From Sphingobacteriales bacterium (lineage in GTDB: Bacteria; Bacteroidota; Bacteroidia; Chitinophagales; UBA2359), in contig CP064999.1 in assembly GCA_016700115.1 (NCBI GenBank), forward strand, positions 2,356,001-2,420,000: a stretch of 64,000 nucleotides of DNA. The letters run 5' to 3'. The notes below the pieces were generated by a model. The model saw nothing but the letters and a program-made list of their open reading frames with translations. It was not told the origin of the DNA and ran no database searches. Positions 1 to 9,188 of the stretch are shown here, one piece after another. Position numbers and translations under genes: made by a program. The first letter of the stretch is position 1. Every line of letters starts with the position of its first letter.

Positions 1-2336
1 TTGTAGCGGACATTGACAATGATGGACTCGATGATATTGTGTCAGCATCGGTTGCTGACAATAGAATTGGTTGGTTCAAAAATGAAGGGGGCGGTAACTA
101 CAGTTTAATCAAAATCATATCAAACAATGCTATTGGAGCATACTGTGTCAGAGCAACAGATTTGGATAATGATGGCAATTTAGATATTGTTTTTGCATCA
201 AAATATGACAACAAAGTTGCATGGCATAAGAATTTAGGAGACGGTATTTTTGGGCTACAAAATATTATAGATGCGTTTGCCTTAGGTGCTTTTTTTGTAG
301 ATTTTGCAGATATTGATTTAGATGGCGATACAGATGTTATATCAGCATCAAAAGATGATGGACAAATTGTTTGGTATCTTAATAATGGATATGGGAGTTT
401 TGCATTAGGAGAATCTATGAACATAAACTATTTAAAGAACTTGTCAATTACAGATATTGACAATGATGGGGATATAGACCTTATTGTTGCAGATTCATAC
501 TTGAGAATATATAAGAATAATGGTTTAGGGCAATTTAGTATTTATCAAAGCATATATTTGGAGGCATATGAATGTGCTGATATGGCATTTGGTGATTTAG
601 ACGGAAACAGTAAAACAGATATTGTTTTATCCAATATTTTTTTTGGAGTTTTTCAGATTTTCCAAAACTTGTCAGGTAATTTTGGCACTTTACAAACTGT
701 ACTAACGGATTTTATTGATCCACATGCTATTACAGTAACCGATTTAACAAATGATGGTTGGCCTGATATAGTAGTTAGTAGTAATTATACATCTATGGAT
801 CATGTAATAATATTAATTATAAATGCAGGAGGAGGTATTTACAACGAACCTCAAATAATTGCAGAAAACATGAGAAATTCTCACGACATAACTGTTGCTG
901 ATTTAAATGATGATAGCACTTTAGATATACTTGTAGCTGCAACGTCAAACAACAAAATTGCATGGTTAGCTAATGATGGTTTTGGAAACTTTAGCGATCA
1001 GCATATTATCACTTTTGATACTTTTGCCTCATTATACATTCATTTTGCAGATTTTGATAACGATGGAATTGAAGATTTACTAACTTCCAGTTATTATGAT
1101 AGATTTATGGCTTGGTTCAAAAACACTGGAAATGGCAATTTTGTCAGCATCAATAGGTTTGCTTTTAACAACAATCTGATAAGATCCGTTTCAATAGCAG
1201 ATTTAGACAATGATGGTGATTTGGATATTGCCACTGCTTCTGAGTACGACTGTACAGTTGAATGGCATGAAAATGACGGATCTGGAAGTTTCAACATCAA
1301 ATATGTTGTTGACGAAAAAACCTATAACAGTTTCACTACAATAACCACCGGCGATATAAACAATGATGGCAATATAGATTTGGTTGTTTCGTACTTCCAT
1401 CAAGACAAATTGGTTATGTACTTAAACGAGGGTGATGGCATATTTTCAGATGAAATAATAATAGCAACCTATGCCAATGCTAAAAGAACACTTATTTTAG
1501 AAGATTTTAATAATGATGGTTTGGTTGATATTTTAACTTGCTCTGATATAGACAATAGTATATCTTGGTATATGAATCAAGGCGGAGGAAACTTTAGTAA
1601 CGAATTATACATATTAAGCGCTACTATGGTTTACAAAGTATCAGCTGCAGACCTCGATAATGATGGGGATTTAGATATTATATATCCTGCATATCAAAAT
1701 AACAATGTAAAATGGATTGAAAATGATGGCACTGGAAATTTTATCCAACATCATTATGTTAGTGGTAATTCACCATTTGCGCGTGCTGCCATAGCTGCAG
1801 ATTTTGATAATGATGGGTGGAAAGATGTGTTAGTCGGATCTGGGTTCAACGGTGGTAACCCAACAAGTAAAGTTTCATGGTTTAGAAATTTAGGAGGGGG
1901 CACATTTGGAAGTCAACAATTATTAAACCTGACTCAAGAATCTCCTGATGCAGTATATGCGGTTGATATAGATACTGATGGAGATTTAGACGCTTTATCA
2001 TCATCCGGGTTGTCTCTAAATATATTGTCCTATATCAATCAACTTTACTTACCTGTCAGTATCAACACACTACCCAATGCACTTGCCTTTCCACTAATAA
2101 TCACCCCAAACCCCACACGAAACTCCGCCACTCTAACCTACCACAGCCACCAATCCCAACCCATAACCCTAACCTTATACGACCTGACCGGCAGGCTTCT
2201 GTTTGAAGAAAATCTACAACCAACCATCGGAACAAATAACTACATCTTAGACATACTGCCCTATCCACAGGGTTTGTATGTGGTAACGCTCAACAACGGG
2301 ATTGAGGTGGTTTCGGGGAAGGTGGTGAAGGAGTAG
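1..2336 (+). CDS. VCBS/FG-GAP repeat protein with T9SS sorting tail (5' partial)
   Basis: The frame is open to the left edge (codons from base 3 read VADIDNDGLDDIVSA), so the true start lies outside the window. The protein is a run of VCBS/FG-GAP blades carrying calcium-loop motifs of the type DxDNDGxxD, followed by WxxNxGxGxF strands, which fold into beta-propellers in known families. The last 85 or so residues (from about NALAFPLIITPNPT) form a type A T9SS C-terminal sorting domain with the TLYDLTGRLLFE and LPYPQGLYVVTL strands. It is therefore probably exported by the type IX system and cell-surface attached or released. The substrate is unknown. The end of this gene is nearly repeated at 5283-5468. 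Confidence 0.9.
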   Translation, partial: VADIDNDGLDDIVSASVADNRIGWFKNEGGGNYSLIKIISNNAIGAYCVRATDLDNDGNLDIVFASKYDNKVAWHKNLGDGIFGLQNIIDAFALGAFFVDFADIDLDGDTDVISASKDDGQIVWYLNNGYGSFALGESMNINYLKNLSITDIDNDGDIDLIVADSYLRIYKNNGLGQFSIYQSIYLEAYECADMAFGDLDGNSKTDIVLSNIFFGVFQIFQNLSGNFGTLQTVLTDFIDPHAITVTDLTNDGWPDIVVSSNYTSMDHVIILIINAGGGIYNEPQIIAENMRNSHDITVADLNDDSTLDILVAATSNNKIAWLANDGFGNFSDQHIITFDTFASLYIHFADFDNDGIEDLLTSSYYDRFMAWFKNTGNGNFVSINRFAFNNNLIRSVSIADLDNDGDLDIATASEYDCTVEWHENDGSGSFNIKYVVDEKTYNSFTTITTGDINNDGNIDLVVSYFHQDKLVMYLNEGDGIFSDEIIIATYANAKRTLILEDFNNDGLVDILTCSDIDNSISWYMNQGGGNFSNELYILSATMVYKVSAADLDNDGDLDIIYPAYQNNNVKWIENDGTGNFIQHHYVSGNSPFARAAIAADFDNDGWKDVLVGSGFNGGNPTSKVSWFRNLGGGTFGSQQLLNLTQESPDAVYAVDIDTDGDLDALSSSGLSLNILSYINQLYLPVSINTLPNALAFPLIITPNPTRNSATLTYHSHQSQPITLTLYDLTGRLLFEENLQPTIGTNNYILDILPYPQGLYVVTLNNGIEVVSGKVVKE

Positions 2337-2446
2337 GGTATTTATACTTCCTTAGAAATAGCAAAAAAAAAAGGCAATTCTGTTTTAGTTAAATCAGTTC
2401 TGAACAGATTATTCAGAGAGCAAAGTTTGAAATCAACCTCTGGTTA

Positions 2447-2977
2447 TCAGTCGCAATGATAGGTTTCAGATTCTACCTGAATATCAACCTTGTTGCTGCC
2501 GGTTAGATTGGTTGGCAGGGAAAAAAACAAACAAGGGTTTTCCTGAGCATCTGTAACCGGACAGTTTTGTGCAGGGGTACGATATAGAAGTTTGACCGTT
2601 GTTTCGCCATCGGTTTGTTCGACCGATTTTACCTTTATTTCATGTCCTCCTGTGTTAACTTGTCCCATAAAAGCAGCGACAACTACATTTTGGGAAAAAT
2701 CAACCTTTGGTATTTCGGGAACAGGGTTGATAACATATCCGAAAGTTTCTGCCCATAATGTGCTGTATGCGTCTTGATTGGTAACGACCAACTGTTTGGG
2801 TTGTTCAACAGCGCTCATGCCACCTTTATACAGTTCAGTCCAGGTAACTTTTTGGGCTTGGTTTTGTTTTTCCGGTGTTGGGGTTGAATTATTGTCGTTT
2901 GATGTAGGGTTTTGATTGGCACAGGCAAACAACAAAAAACAACAATAGACAATCATTGAAATAAAAGCACTTTTCAT
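2447..2977 (-). CDS. PrcB-like lipoprotein
   Basis: A 176-residue protein with an N-terminal membrane segment ending in a lipobox (LLFAC, Cys at about 19), so it is probably a lipoprotein. A Ser/Thr/Asn/Gln-rich linker follows, then a small domain with VVVAAFMGQVNTGGHEIKV near residues 98-116. That pattern resembles the PrcB C-terminal family (TGG-containing strand), named for a protease complex subunit of Treponema; its function in Bacteroidota is not established. It lies about 110 bases downstream of the subtilisin gene on the same strand, so a shared transcript is possible. Confidence 0.65.
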   Translation of the reverse strand: MKSAFISMIVYCCFLLFACANQNPTSNDNNSTPTPEKQNQAQKVTWTELYKGGMSAVEQPKQLVVTNQDAYSTLWAETFGYVINPVPEIPKVDFSQNVVVAAFMGQVNTGGHEIKVKSVEQTDGETTVKLLYRTPAQNCPVTDAQENPCLFFSLPTNLTGSNKVDIQVESETYHCD

Positions 2978-3085
2978 GTTTGTAATTTAGTTTAAAGTGA
3001 AAGATTTTGGTTCATTAAAAACAAACCACTGCAAAAGCAGTTTATTGCTGATACAGTGGTTGTGTTAAAACTATATGTTAGAAAA

Positions 3086-4339
3086 TCACCGTTTTGCAAT
3101 TTTATAGGTTGTTCCACCATAGACAACATTACCTAAACTTACAGGCGCTGCATTTTTAGAATGAACGATACCTGCTACGACCGGTGCCGACATTGAAGTT
3201 CCTGTTTTGTACCCATATACGCCACCCGGAAGTGTAGAATAAACACTGGTGCCTACGGCAACCCAATCTATTGAAGGAATGCCGAAATTTGAGCCGGTAT
3301 TATATGCGTTTGCACAAGTAATATTGCCGACTGTGTAAACTCTGGTTCCATTAATACAGCCGGGACGCTGCGTGTTTGAAGCAACACCCAAATTGCCGGC
3401 AGACATTACAACATGGGTACCGGCTAAGCCGAGGTTTTGAATGGCATTTCGCAATGCAGGATCTCCACTTTCGCAATTAACACTAAAAATTCCAATTCTC
3501 AAACTCATATTGACAACATCTCCGGGAATATCATACATTGCAACATGGTTTAACGCAGTAAGTACGGTAGAGGCAAAACTAGCAGCTCCATCACAACTGT
3601 TGTCAAACACTTTTAACGGTACTACTTTTGCACCTGCCGATACTCCTACAACACCAATTGAGTTATCGCGAGCAGCAGCAATTCCGGCAACATGTGTTCC
3701 ATGGCCACAACCATCATTGGGTGTTTCGCCCGGAATATATGACTTGGCATAGGTTGAGGAAGTAATTACATTCAAATCGGGATGATCTAAGTCTATTCCG
3801 GAGTCAATAATCCAAATCCAAGTCGCTTTGTTTGAGCCATTTACAGGGCCTCCGGCTTTGGTTATTGCACAATCAGTTGACTGAGGAAGCATCGAACTGC
3901 TTACTTCAACACATGTCAGATCGAAATCTTCATCTGTATCCATTTCAATGTAGTAGTCTTCATATACCCCCTCAACATTTGGATCATTCTTTAATTCGCG
4001 AACTTCTTTTTCACTTAATTTGGCTGCAAACCCGACAGTAACATCTGCAAATTCAGCTAAAATAGCATTTGATTTCAATTTGTTATTAGCACTTACTTCA
4101 CGCACTTTCTTAAGTGTGTTTTGGCGGGAAGTTTCGTTGCCTTTTTGTTTTTCTTCGCGGTCGGTAGTTTGTTTTTTGTTGCCACCTTTGTCCAAATTAA
4201 TTTTTAACACCGGTTTAGCAGAACTTTCTTTTAAAATAACAATATACTGATCGGGTACAATTCCTGATTTTTGTGCAAATGTATTCAGGCATACAAACAG
4301 TGCTAATAAAACTGTTGGGAGAAAAATTCGTGTTTTCAT
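3086..4339 (-). CDS. Secreted S8 subtilisin-family serine protease with I9 propeptide
   Basis: A 417-residue protease precursor. Residues 1-22 are a signal peptide ending in FAQ. Residues 28-132 look like an inhibitor I9 propeptide (DQYIVILKES ... VEGVYEDYYIEMD). The catalytic triad is visible: Asp179 in WIIDSGIDLDHPDL, His213 in GCGHGTHVAGIAA and Ser382 in GTSMSAPVVAG, with the oxyanion Asn315 in SAGN. Length and order match extracellular proteinase K-like subtilisins. There is no T9SS sorting tail: the chain stops about 35 residues after the active serine, so export is probably by Sec only. The insert of charged residues at about 50-75 in the propeptide is unusual. Confidence 0.92.
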   Translation of the reverse strand: MKTRIFLPTVLLALFVCLNTFAQKSGIVPDQYIVILKESSAKPVLKINLDKGGNKKQTTDREEKQKGNETSRQNTLKKVREVSANNKLKSNAILAEFADVTVGFAAKLSEKEVRELKNDPNVEGVYEDYYIEMDTDEDFDLTCVEVSSSMLPQSTDCAITKAGGPVNGSNKATWIWIIDSGIDLDHPDLNVITSSTYAKSYIPGETPNDGCGHGTHVAGIAAARDNSIGVVGVSAGAKVVPLKVFDNSCDGAASFASTVLTALNHVAMYDIPGDVVNMSLRIGIFSVNCESGDPALRNAIQNLGLAGTHVVMSAGNLGVASNTQRPGCINGTRVYTVGNITCANAYNTGSNFGIPSIDWVAVGTSVYSTLPGGVYGYKTGTSMSAPVVAGIVHSKNAAPVSLGNVVYGGTTYKIAKR

Positions 4340-4667
4340 TTTTTTAGTTTTTTTTAAAATTGGTTAATGAATTTACTGACCTAATCACTTTTTACTTTAG
4401 CGTTTTGTTACCTGTTTTAAAGTTTATTCATCATTATAAAAATGTCGTTTCATCGAACAACCCACTCCCTTTGGCGTGAATGTCTGATATGCTACATTTA
4501 CCTTTGCTACCGAAATCAAAACCCATGAAGTTAGCCGGAATATTACTTTGATTAGGTAGCTGATCGTTGTGTTATTAACTTTATTTGAAAAAAACAAGAA
4601 TTTTATGGCACTATTTTTATCCTGAGAAGGGCAACAACACTTTACCGTCCTGTACTCTTATTCAGGC
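4340..4667. other. Intergenic region without a gene
   Basis: Divergent region between the subtilisin gene and the photolyase remnant. I see no open frame, hairpin or repeat array that I can support. It must hold the promoter of the subtilisin gene on the minus strand. Confidence 0.5.
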
Positions 4668-5096
4668 ATGAAACAAATCATTATTGTCTGGTTTAGAAAC
4701 GATTTGAGGTTTCACGACAACAAGGTGTTGTTTCGAGCTGTTCAGGATGCCGGATAAATCATACCGGTCTATTGCATAGACCCTCGTCATTTTGTTGCCC
4801 TCGGGTTTGTATTTACTAAAACCGGAAATCACCGAGCAAAACTTTTATTAGAGAGAATGAAAGATCTCCGGCACTTGTTGAGGGATATGGGTTCCGATTT
4901 GATTGTTAGTTGGGGCAAACCCGAAGAAATAATTTTTGCTTTGGCTTATTATTTCCGTGCCATTGCGATTTACTGCAATCAAAAATCCACAGATGAAGTG
5001 AGTCGAGTGGAAGATGCCCTCGACAAACACCTTGAAACAATACAGGTTCCGCTTGAGTTTTTTAGGACAACACCCTTTATCATTCCGCCGATTTAG
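4668..5096 (+). pseudogene. Broken photolyase/cryptochrome, N-terminal fragment
   Basis: From the ATG at 4668 the frame reads MKQIIIVWFRNDLRFHDN, the classic start of a DNA photolyase/cryptochrome-DASH antenna domain. An in-frame TAA at 4755-4757 interrupts it at codon 30. The frame then continues with further photolyase-like text (IIPVYCIDPRHF, KTGNHRAKLLLERM, GKPEEII) up to the TAG near 5094. Intact family members exceed 400 residues, so all FAD-binding sequence is missing. The 3' end runs straight into a VCBS fragment in another frame. The remnant cannot give a working photolyase. Confidence 0.85.
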
Positions 5097-5468
5097 ACGG
5101 TGATTGGGATATAGACGTTTTGTCGGCTTTTTACTTTGATGTTAAAATAGGATGGTATGAAAATCTTTTAGAAACCGTAGGTATTAGTACATCACCTATT
5201 TCTTCGAACAACAACCTGAAACTGAACCTAATAAGCCCCAATCCCACTACACAAAAAACCTTTCTTACCTTACACCCCCCCCCAATCCCAACCCATAACC
5301 CTAAACCTATACGACCTGACCGGAAGGCTGCTGTTTGAAAAAAGCCTACAGCCAACCTTTGGGACAAACAACTACGTTTTAGATATGCTGCCTTACCCTC
5401 AGGGTTTGTATGTGGTAACGCTCAACAACGGAGTTGAGGTGGTTTCGGGGAAGGTGGTGAAGGAGTAG
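5085..5468 (+). pseudogene. Fragment of a VCBS/T9SS-tail protein, frameshifted
   Basis: The frame reads SADLDGDWDIDVLSA then KIGWYENLLE, one VCBS blade, and then a T9SS sorting domain beginning at ISPNPTTQKTF. At a run of nine C (5275-5283) the frame is lost. In the shifted frame the rest of the tail is intact (QSQPITLNLYDLTGRLLFE ... PQGLYVVTLNNG) up to the TAG at 5466-5468. It has no start codon of its own, and the upstream part of the gene has been replaced by the photolyase fragment. Its last 185 bases are nearly the same as the end of the VCBS gene at 2152-2336. Confidence 0.8.
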
Positions 5469-5630
5469 GGGGGATTGTTCAGGAAAGGCCTTGCGAACTT
5501 TTTGTTATATTCCTGAATAGTTTAGTCAATAGGTTTTCTGTAAATACAGGAGGTTTGTATAATTTTGGAAGTATTTATAATTTCTGTCTCATAGTAAAAG
5601 CAACCTAACTCGCACTTTATATTCAATAAA

Positions 5631-5666
5631 AAAGGGACAATTACACAGAGTTGTAATTGTCCCTTT
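5631..5666 (-). terminator. Rho-independent terminator of the nqr operon
   Basis: A perfect 15-bp inverted repeat (arms 5631-5645 and 5652-5666, six-base loop) with A/T-rich flanks lies 28 bases beyond the nqrF stop. Read on the minus strand the stem is followed by a T run, as in intrinsic terminators. Confidence 0.85.
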
Positions 5667-5694
5667 TACTGTTTAAGATAGAAAAGTTAAGATA

Positions 5695-6942
5695 TTAACT
5701 TCCGAAATCGTCGAATGCGATGTTTTCTTCCGGCACACCCATGTCGTCTAACATTTTTAAGGATGCTGCTAACATAGCAGGAGGGCCGCAAAGGTAATAT
5801 TCCACTTCTTCCGGTTCGGGATGTTTGCTCAGATATTCGTTAAACAGCACCATGTGGATAAACCCTCTTAAACCTGTCCAGTTATCTTCGGGTAAAGGTT
5901 CTGACAAGGCGATATTATAGGTAAAGTTTGGAAACTCTGCTTCGATTTGTCGGAATTCTTCAGTATAAAAGAGTTCTTTTGCAGAACGACCGCCGTACCA
6001 GTAAGTTACTTTTCGTTCGCGGTTTTTCTCGGTATGGAACAGATGGAACAAATGAGAACGCAAAGGAGCCATTCCGGCACCGCCGCCGATATAGACCATT
6101 TCTTTGTTGGTGGGTTTTATAAAGAACTCACCGTAAGGACCTGAAATAGTTACTTTATCACCGGGTTTACGGGAAAACACATAAGAAGAACAGATGCCGG
6201 GGTTAACATCCATGAATTTGTTTTTTGCCCTGTCCCACGGTGGAGAGGCAATACGAATATTGAGCAAAATGATATTTCCTTCGGCCGGGTGATTTCCCAT
6301 TGAATAGGCACGGAAAATCGGTTCGGGGTTTTTCATTTTTAAACTCCACATACCGTATTTATCCCATTCAGGACGAAATTGAGGCTCGACCTCTATATCT
6401 TTGTAATCTACTTCGCAAGTAGGTACATCAATCTGGATATACCCGCCGGGTTCAAAGTGCAGAAACTCGCCTTGGGGCAATTTTACGATGAACTCTTTGA
6501 TATAGGTCGCAACATTGCGGTTAGAAACCACTTCACATTCCCATTTTTTAATCCCAAACACTTCATCTGGAACAACTATTTTCATATCGTTGCGCACTTT
6601 TACCTGACATGCTAAACGCCAGTGATGTTGTGCTTGTTTGCGGGTCAGGTGGTTCATTTCGGTAGGCAATACATCTCCTCCACCTTCCAAAACCTGACAT
6701 TTGCACATGGCACAGGTTCCCCCTCCTCCGCACGCTGAAGGAAGAAACAGTTGTTTTTCGGATAAAACAGTGAGCAAAGTTGAGCCGGGAGCAACAGACA
6801 AGGGCGCATCGTCTTGTCCGTTAACCACAATGCTTACGTTGCCGGAAGGGATTAGCTTTGCTTTGGCATAAAGTAAGATTGCGGTCAGCAACATAATCAT
6901 AAAAAGAAAAGCCAAAATGCTTCCCGTTATAACTGGTACCAT
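5695..6942 (-). CDS. nqrF: Na+-translocating NADH:quinone reductase subunit F
   Basis: NqrF is the electron entry subunit: it oxidises NADH and passes electrons through FAD and a [2Fe-2S] centre. The 415-residue chain has one N-terminal membrane helix (residues 4-27), a ferredoxin domain with Cys71, Cys77, Cys80 (SACGGGGTCAMCKC) and Cys112 (LACQ), an FAD-binding RAYSMGNHP motif, and NADH-site motifs GGGAGMAPLRSH and YLCGPPAM. It ends in the typical FDDFGS. Length matches the family. It is the last gene of nqrABCDEF, 36 bases after nqrE, and is followed by a terminator. Confidence 0.97.
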   Translation of the reverse strand: MVPVITGSILAFLFMIMLLTAILLYAKAKLIPSGNVSIVVNGQDDAPLSVAPGSTLLTVLSEKQLFLPSACGGGGTCAMCKCQVLEGGGDVLPTEMNHLTRKQAQHHWRLACQVKVRNDMKIVVPDEVFGIKKWECEVVSNRNVATYIKEFIVKLPQGEFLHFEPGGYIQIDVPTCEVDYKDIEVEPQFRPEWDKYGMWSLKMKNPEPIFRAYSMGNHPAEGNIILLNIRIASPPWDRAKNKFMDVNPGICSSYVFSRKPGDKVTISGPYGEFFIKPTNKEMVYIGGGAGMAPLRSHLFHLFHTEKNRERKVTYWYGGRSAKELFYTEEFRQIEAEFPNFTYNIALSEPLPEDNWTGLRGFIHMVLFNEYLSKHPEPEEVEYYLCGPPAMLAASLKMLDDMGVPEENIAFDDFGS

Positions 6943-6978
6943 AAAACTATTTTTACTGAGTGTTGCAGAAAGTGTGAA

Positions 6979-7593
6979 TTATAATTTAATTCCCATCAGG
7001 CTCATAAAAGCAATGCCCATGAGTCCGGTAATGATAAAGGCAATGCCTAAGCCCCGCAAGGGTGCAGGCACGTTGGAATAGCGCAATTTTTCTCTGATTG
7101 ATGCAAGGGCTATAATGGCCAATGCCCAACCAAAACCACCGCCTAAGCCGTAAACAGTAGCTTCCGCGAAGTTATATTCTCTTTGAACCATAAAGAGACA
7201 ACCTCCTAAAATGGCGCAGTTTACTGTGATCAGGGGCAAAAAAATACCTAAAGCATTGTAAAGGGTTGGTGATGTTTTTTCAATCACCATTTCAACCAAT
7301 TGAACCATGGAGGCGATTACAGCGATGAACAATATAAATGTAAGAAACGTCAAATCTACGGTGGCAAATGAAGGGTGAATCCATGCCAAAGCGCCTTCTA
7401 CTAAAAGATAATGTTGCAAAAGCCAGTTTATGGGAACTGTAATACCTAATACGAATATTACTGCTGCGCCCAGGCCAATTGCAGTTTTGACGGTTTTTGA
7501 TACTGCCAGAAATGAGCACATCCCAATAAAATAGGCTAATATCAGATTTTCTACAAAGGCAGATTTGATAAATATGTTTAGTAAGTCTTGCAT
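6979..7593 (-). CDS. nqrE: Na+-translocating NADH:quinone reductase subunit E
   Basis: A 204-residue integral membrane protein with about six helices, starting MQDLLNIFIKSAFVENLILAYF, the usual NqrE beginning. It shares an ancient fold with NqrD (RnfA/RnfE relatives) and in the complex the two form the membrane core through which Na+ and electrons move. Charged residues are few and sit between the hydrophobic segments. The gene lies between nqrD (39-base gap) and nqrF (36-base gap). Confidence 0.96.
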   Translation of the reverse strand: MQDLLNIFIKSAFVENLILAYFIGMCSFLAVSKTVKTAIGLGAAVIFVLGITVPINWLLQHYLLVEGALAWIHPSFATVDLTFLTFILFIAVIASMVQLVEMVIEKTSPTLYNALGIFLPLITVNCAILGGCLFMVQREYNFAEATVYGLGGGFGWALAIIALASIREKLRYSNVPAPLRGLGIAFIITGLMGIAFMSLMGIKL

Positions 7594-7632
7594 ATCGTAC
7601 TATTTCGGAGAATTAAACAATAAAAAAAATCA

Positions 7633-8313
7633 TTAGCTGATATCAACCAATTTCGGGTTTCGGGCGCGTTGTATCCAAATGATAATGGCAATCAAAAACA
7701 TAGCGGAAGCCGGAGTTACCATGACCCCGTTGTTGACATAACCTAAATCATAGACAATCTTAGGTATCACATGATAGCCTAACAAAGTTCCGGAACCAAA
7801 CACCTCGCGAAGTACGGCTAAAATCACCAAAATTGCCCCATATCCCAAGCCGTTTCCTATCCCGTCTAACAATGAAGGCCAGGGTTTGTTGCCCATTGCA
7901 AATGCTTCCAAACGGCCCATGACTATACAATTTGTAATGATTAGCCCAACAAATACAGAAAGTTTCTTGCTGACATCGAAGGCAACAGCGCGTAAAATCT
8001 GGTCAACTAATGCCACTAATGCCGCAACTACTACTAATTGAACAATCATCCTGATCCGGTTGGGGATGGTATTGCGAATCAATGAAATAATCAGGTTGGC
8101 AAAGGCGGTTACCAAAATAACACCGATAGCCATGATTAATGCAGGTTTCACCTGTGTCGTAACGGCTAAAGCAGAACATAAACCTAAAACCTGTATGGTA
8201 ATCGGGTTATTATCCGTCAGTGGATCTGATACCAGTTTTCTGTTTTTGGGCGAAAACCACGCTTCCTTTTTTGGTTCCTGAATCACAGGGGATGTTTCGG
8301 TTGCTTGGCTCAT
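7633..8313 (-). CDS. nqrD: Na+-translocating NADH:quinone reductase subunit D
   Basis: A 226-residue polytopic membrane protein with the NqrD signatures DPLTDNNPITIQVLGLCSALAVT and GLIITNCIVMGRLEAFAM. The N terminus carries about 25 polar residues before the conserved part (MSQATETSPVIQEPKKEAWFS), slightly longer than in proteobacterial homologues. It pairs with NqrE to form the membrane core of the sodium pump. It is the fourth gene of the operon, 92 bases after nqrC. Confidence 0.96.
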   Translation of the reverse strand: MSQATETSPVIQEPKKEAWFSPKNRKLVSDPLTDNNPITIQVLGLCSALAVTTQVKPALIMAIGVILVTAFANLIISLIRNTIPNRIRMIVQLVVVAALVALVDQILRAVAFDVSKKLSVFVGLIITNCIVMGRLEAFAMGNKPWPSLLDGIGNGLGYGAILVILAVLREVFGSGTLLGYHVIPKIVYDLGYVNNGVMVTPASAMFLIAIIIWIQRARNPKLVDIS

Positions 8314-8405
8314 AATAGATATGATTTGGTTGATTTGTTAATGAAAAATTGTTAAAACAATCTGAGTTTTAAGAAAAGAGGGGTTAAATTTAAGATTGTC
8401 GAAAC

Positions 8406-9188
8406 TTAATTCCCTTCGGTATTTTGTGTTTCGGGAGTTGAGTTATTGTTCTCTTGTTGTGTTTGTGTCGGAGTGTTTGCAGCCGGATTTGTGCGCATCT
8501 TATTAAAATAGTTGTTGTAGCTGACAAAACTTTTTTCAATCATTGTGTTAACACCATCACCTGTAATCGTTGCTCCTGATATGCCGTCAACTTCATAAGG
8601 GTTTGATTTCGTACCTGGGTTAATACCTTTTATCACTTTAAACTTATAGTCAGCACCTTCGGCTAATTTTTTCCCTTCAAACTGACCTTGAAAATTTTCG
8701 GTTGTAATTTCAGCACCGAGTCCGGGGGTTTCGCCTTTGTGGTCAAAACTGGCACCTTTAATGGTATTAAGGTCCTGATCTAAAGCAAGATAACCCCAAA
8801 TTTCATCCCAAAGCCCTGCACCGTGCATGGGAACGATGTATTTTTTACCTTCCGGTGAATTGTAAATATATAATGGCAACTTGCGTTCTGCTTCGGGCTT
8901 TTTATATTCTTTCTTTAAAGCAAGGTCAAAAGCTTTAACACCTTCGACTACATTTCCCTGTTCGTCAATAACTACTTCGGTTACTTTTTCAGCATATTCC
9001 TTTAAAATTTGATTTTTATCGGAAAGGTTGGTAACAGCATTGAGAATGGATCTTTTTTTGTCCAAATCAATAGCTTGTTGCTGAATGGGTTTAAGACCTG
9101 TTGCAGCGGCAGCAAGTGCAACTGCCACAATGAGCGTTAGCGCGGCAGCATAAGCAAAAGTATATGAGTTGCTATTTGTATTAGGCAT
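8406..9188 (-). CDS. nqrC: Na+-translocating NADH:quinone reductase subunit C (FMN-binding)
   Basis: A 260-residue subunit with one N-terminal membrane helix (about residues 8-31) and a periplasmic FMN-binding domain. The motif VDGISGATITGDGV holds the SGAT sequence whose threonine carries the covalently bound FMN in characterised NqrC. The tail after about residue 230 is Asn/Gln/Thr-rich and not conserved. The start overlaps the nqrB stop by eight bases, suggesting translational coupling. Covalent FMN attachment needs an ApbE-type transferase, and none is encoded in this window. Confidence 0.96.
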   Translation of the reverse strand: MPNTNSNSYTFAYAAALTLIVAVALAAAATGLKPIQQQAIDLDKKRSILNAVTNLSDKNQILKEYAEKVTEVVIDEQGNVVEGVKAFDLALKKEYKKPEAERKLPLYIYNSPEGKKYIVPMHGAGLWDEIWGYLALDQDLNTIKGASFDHKGETPGLGAEITTENFQGQFEGKKLAEGADYKFKVIKGINPGTKSNPYEVDGISGATITGDGVNTMIEKSFVSYNNYFNKMRTNPAANTPTQTQQENNNSTPETQNTEGN

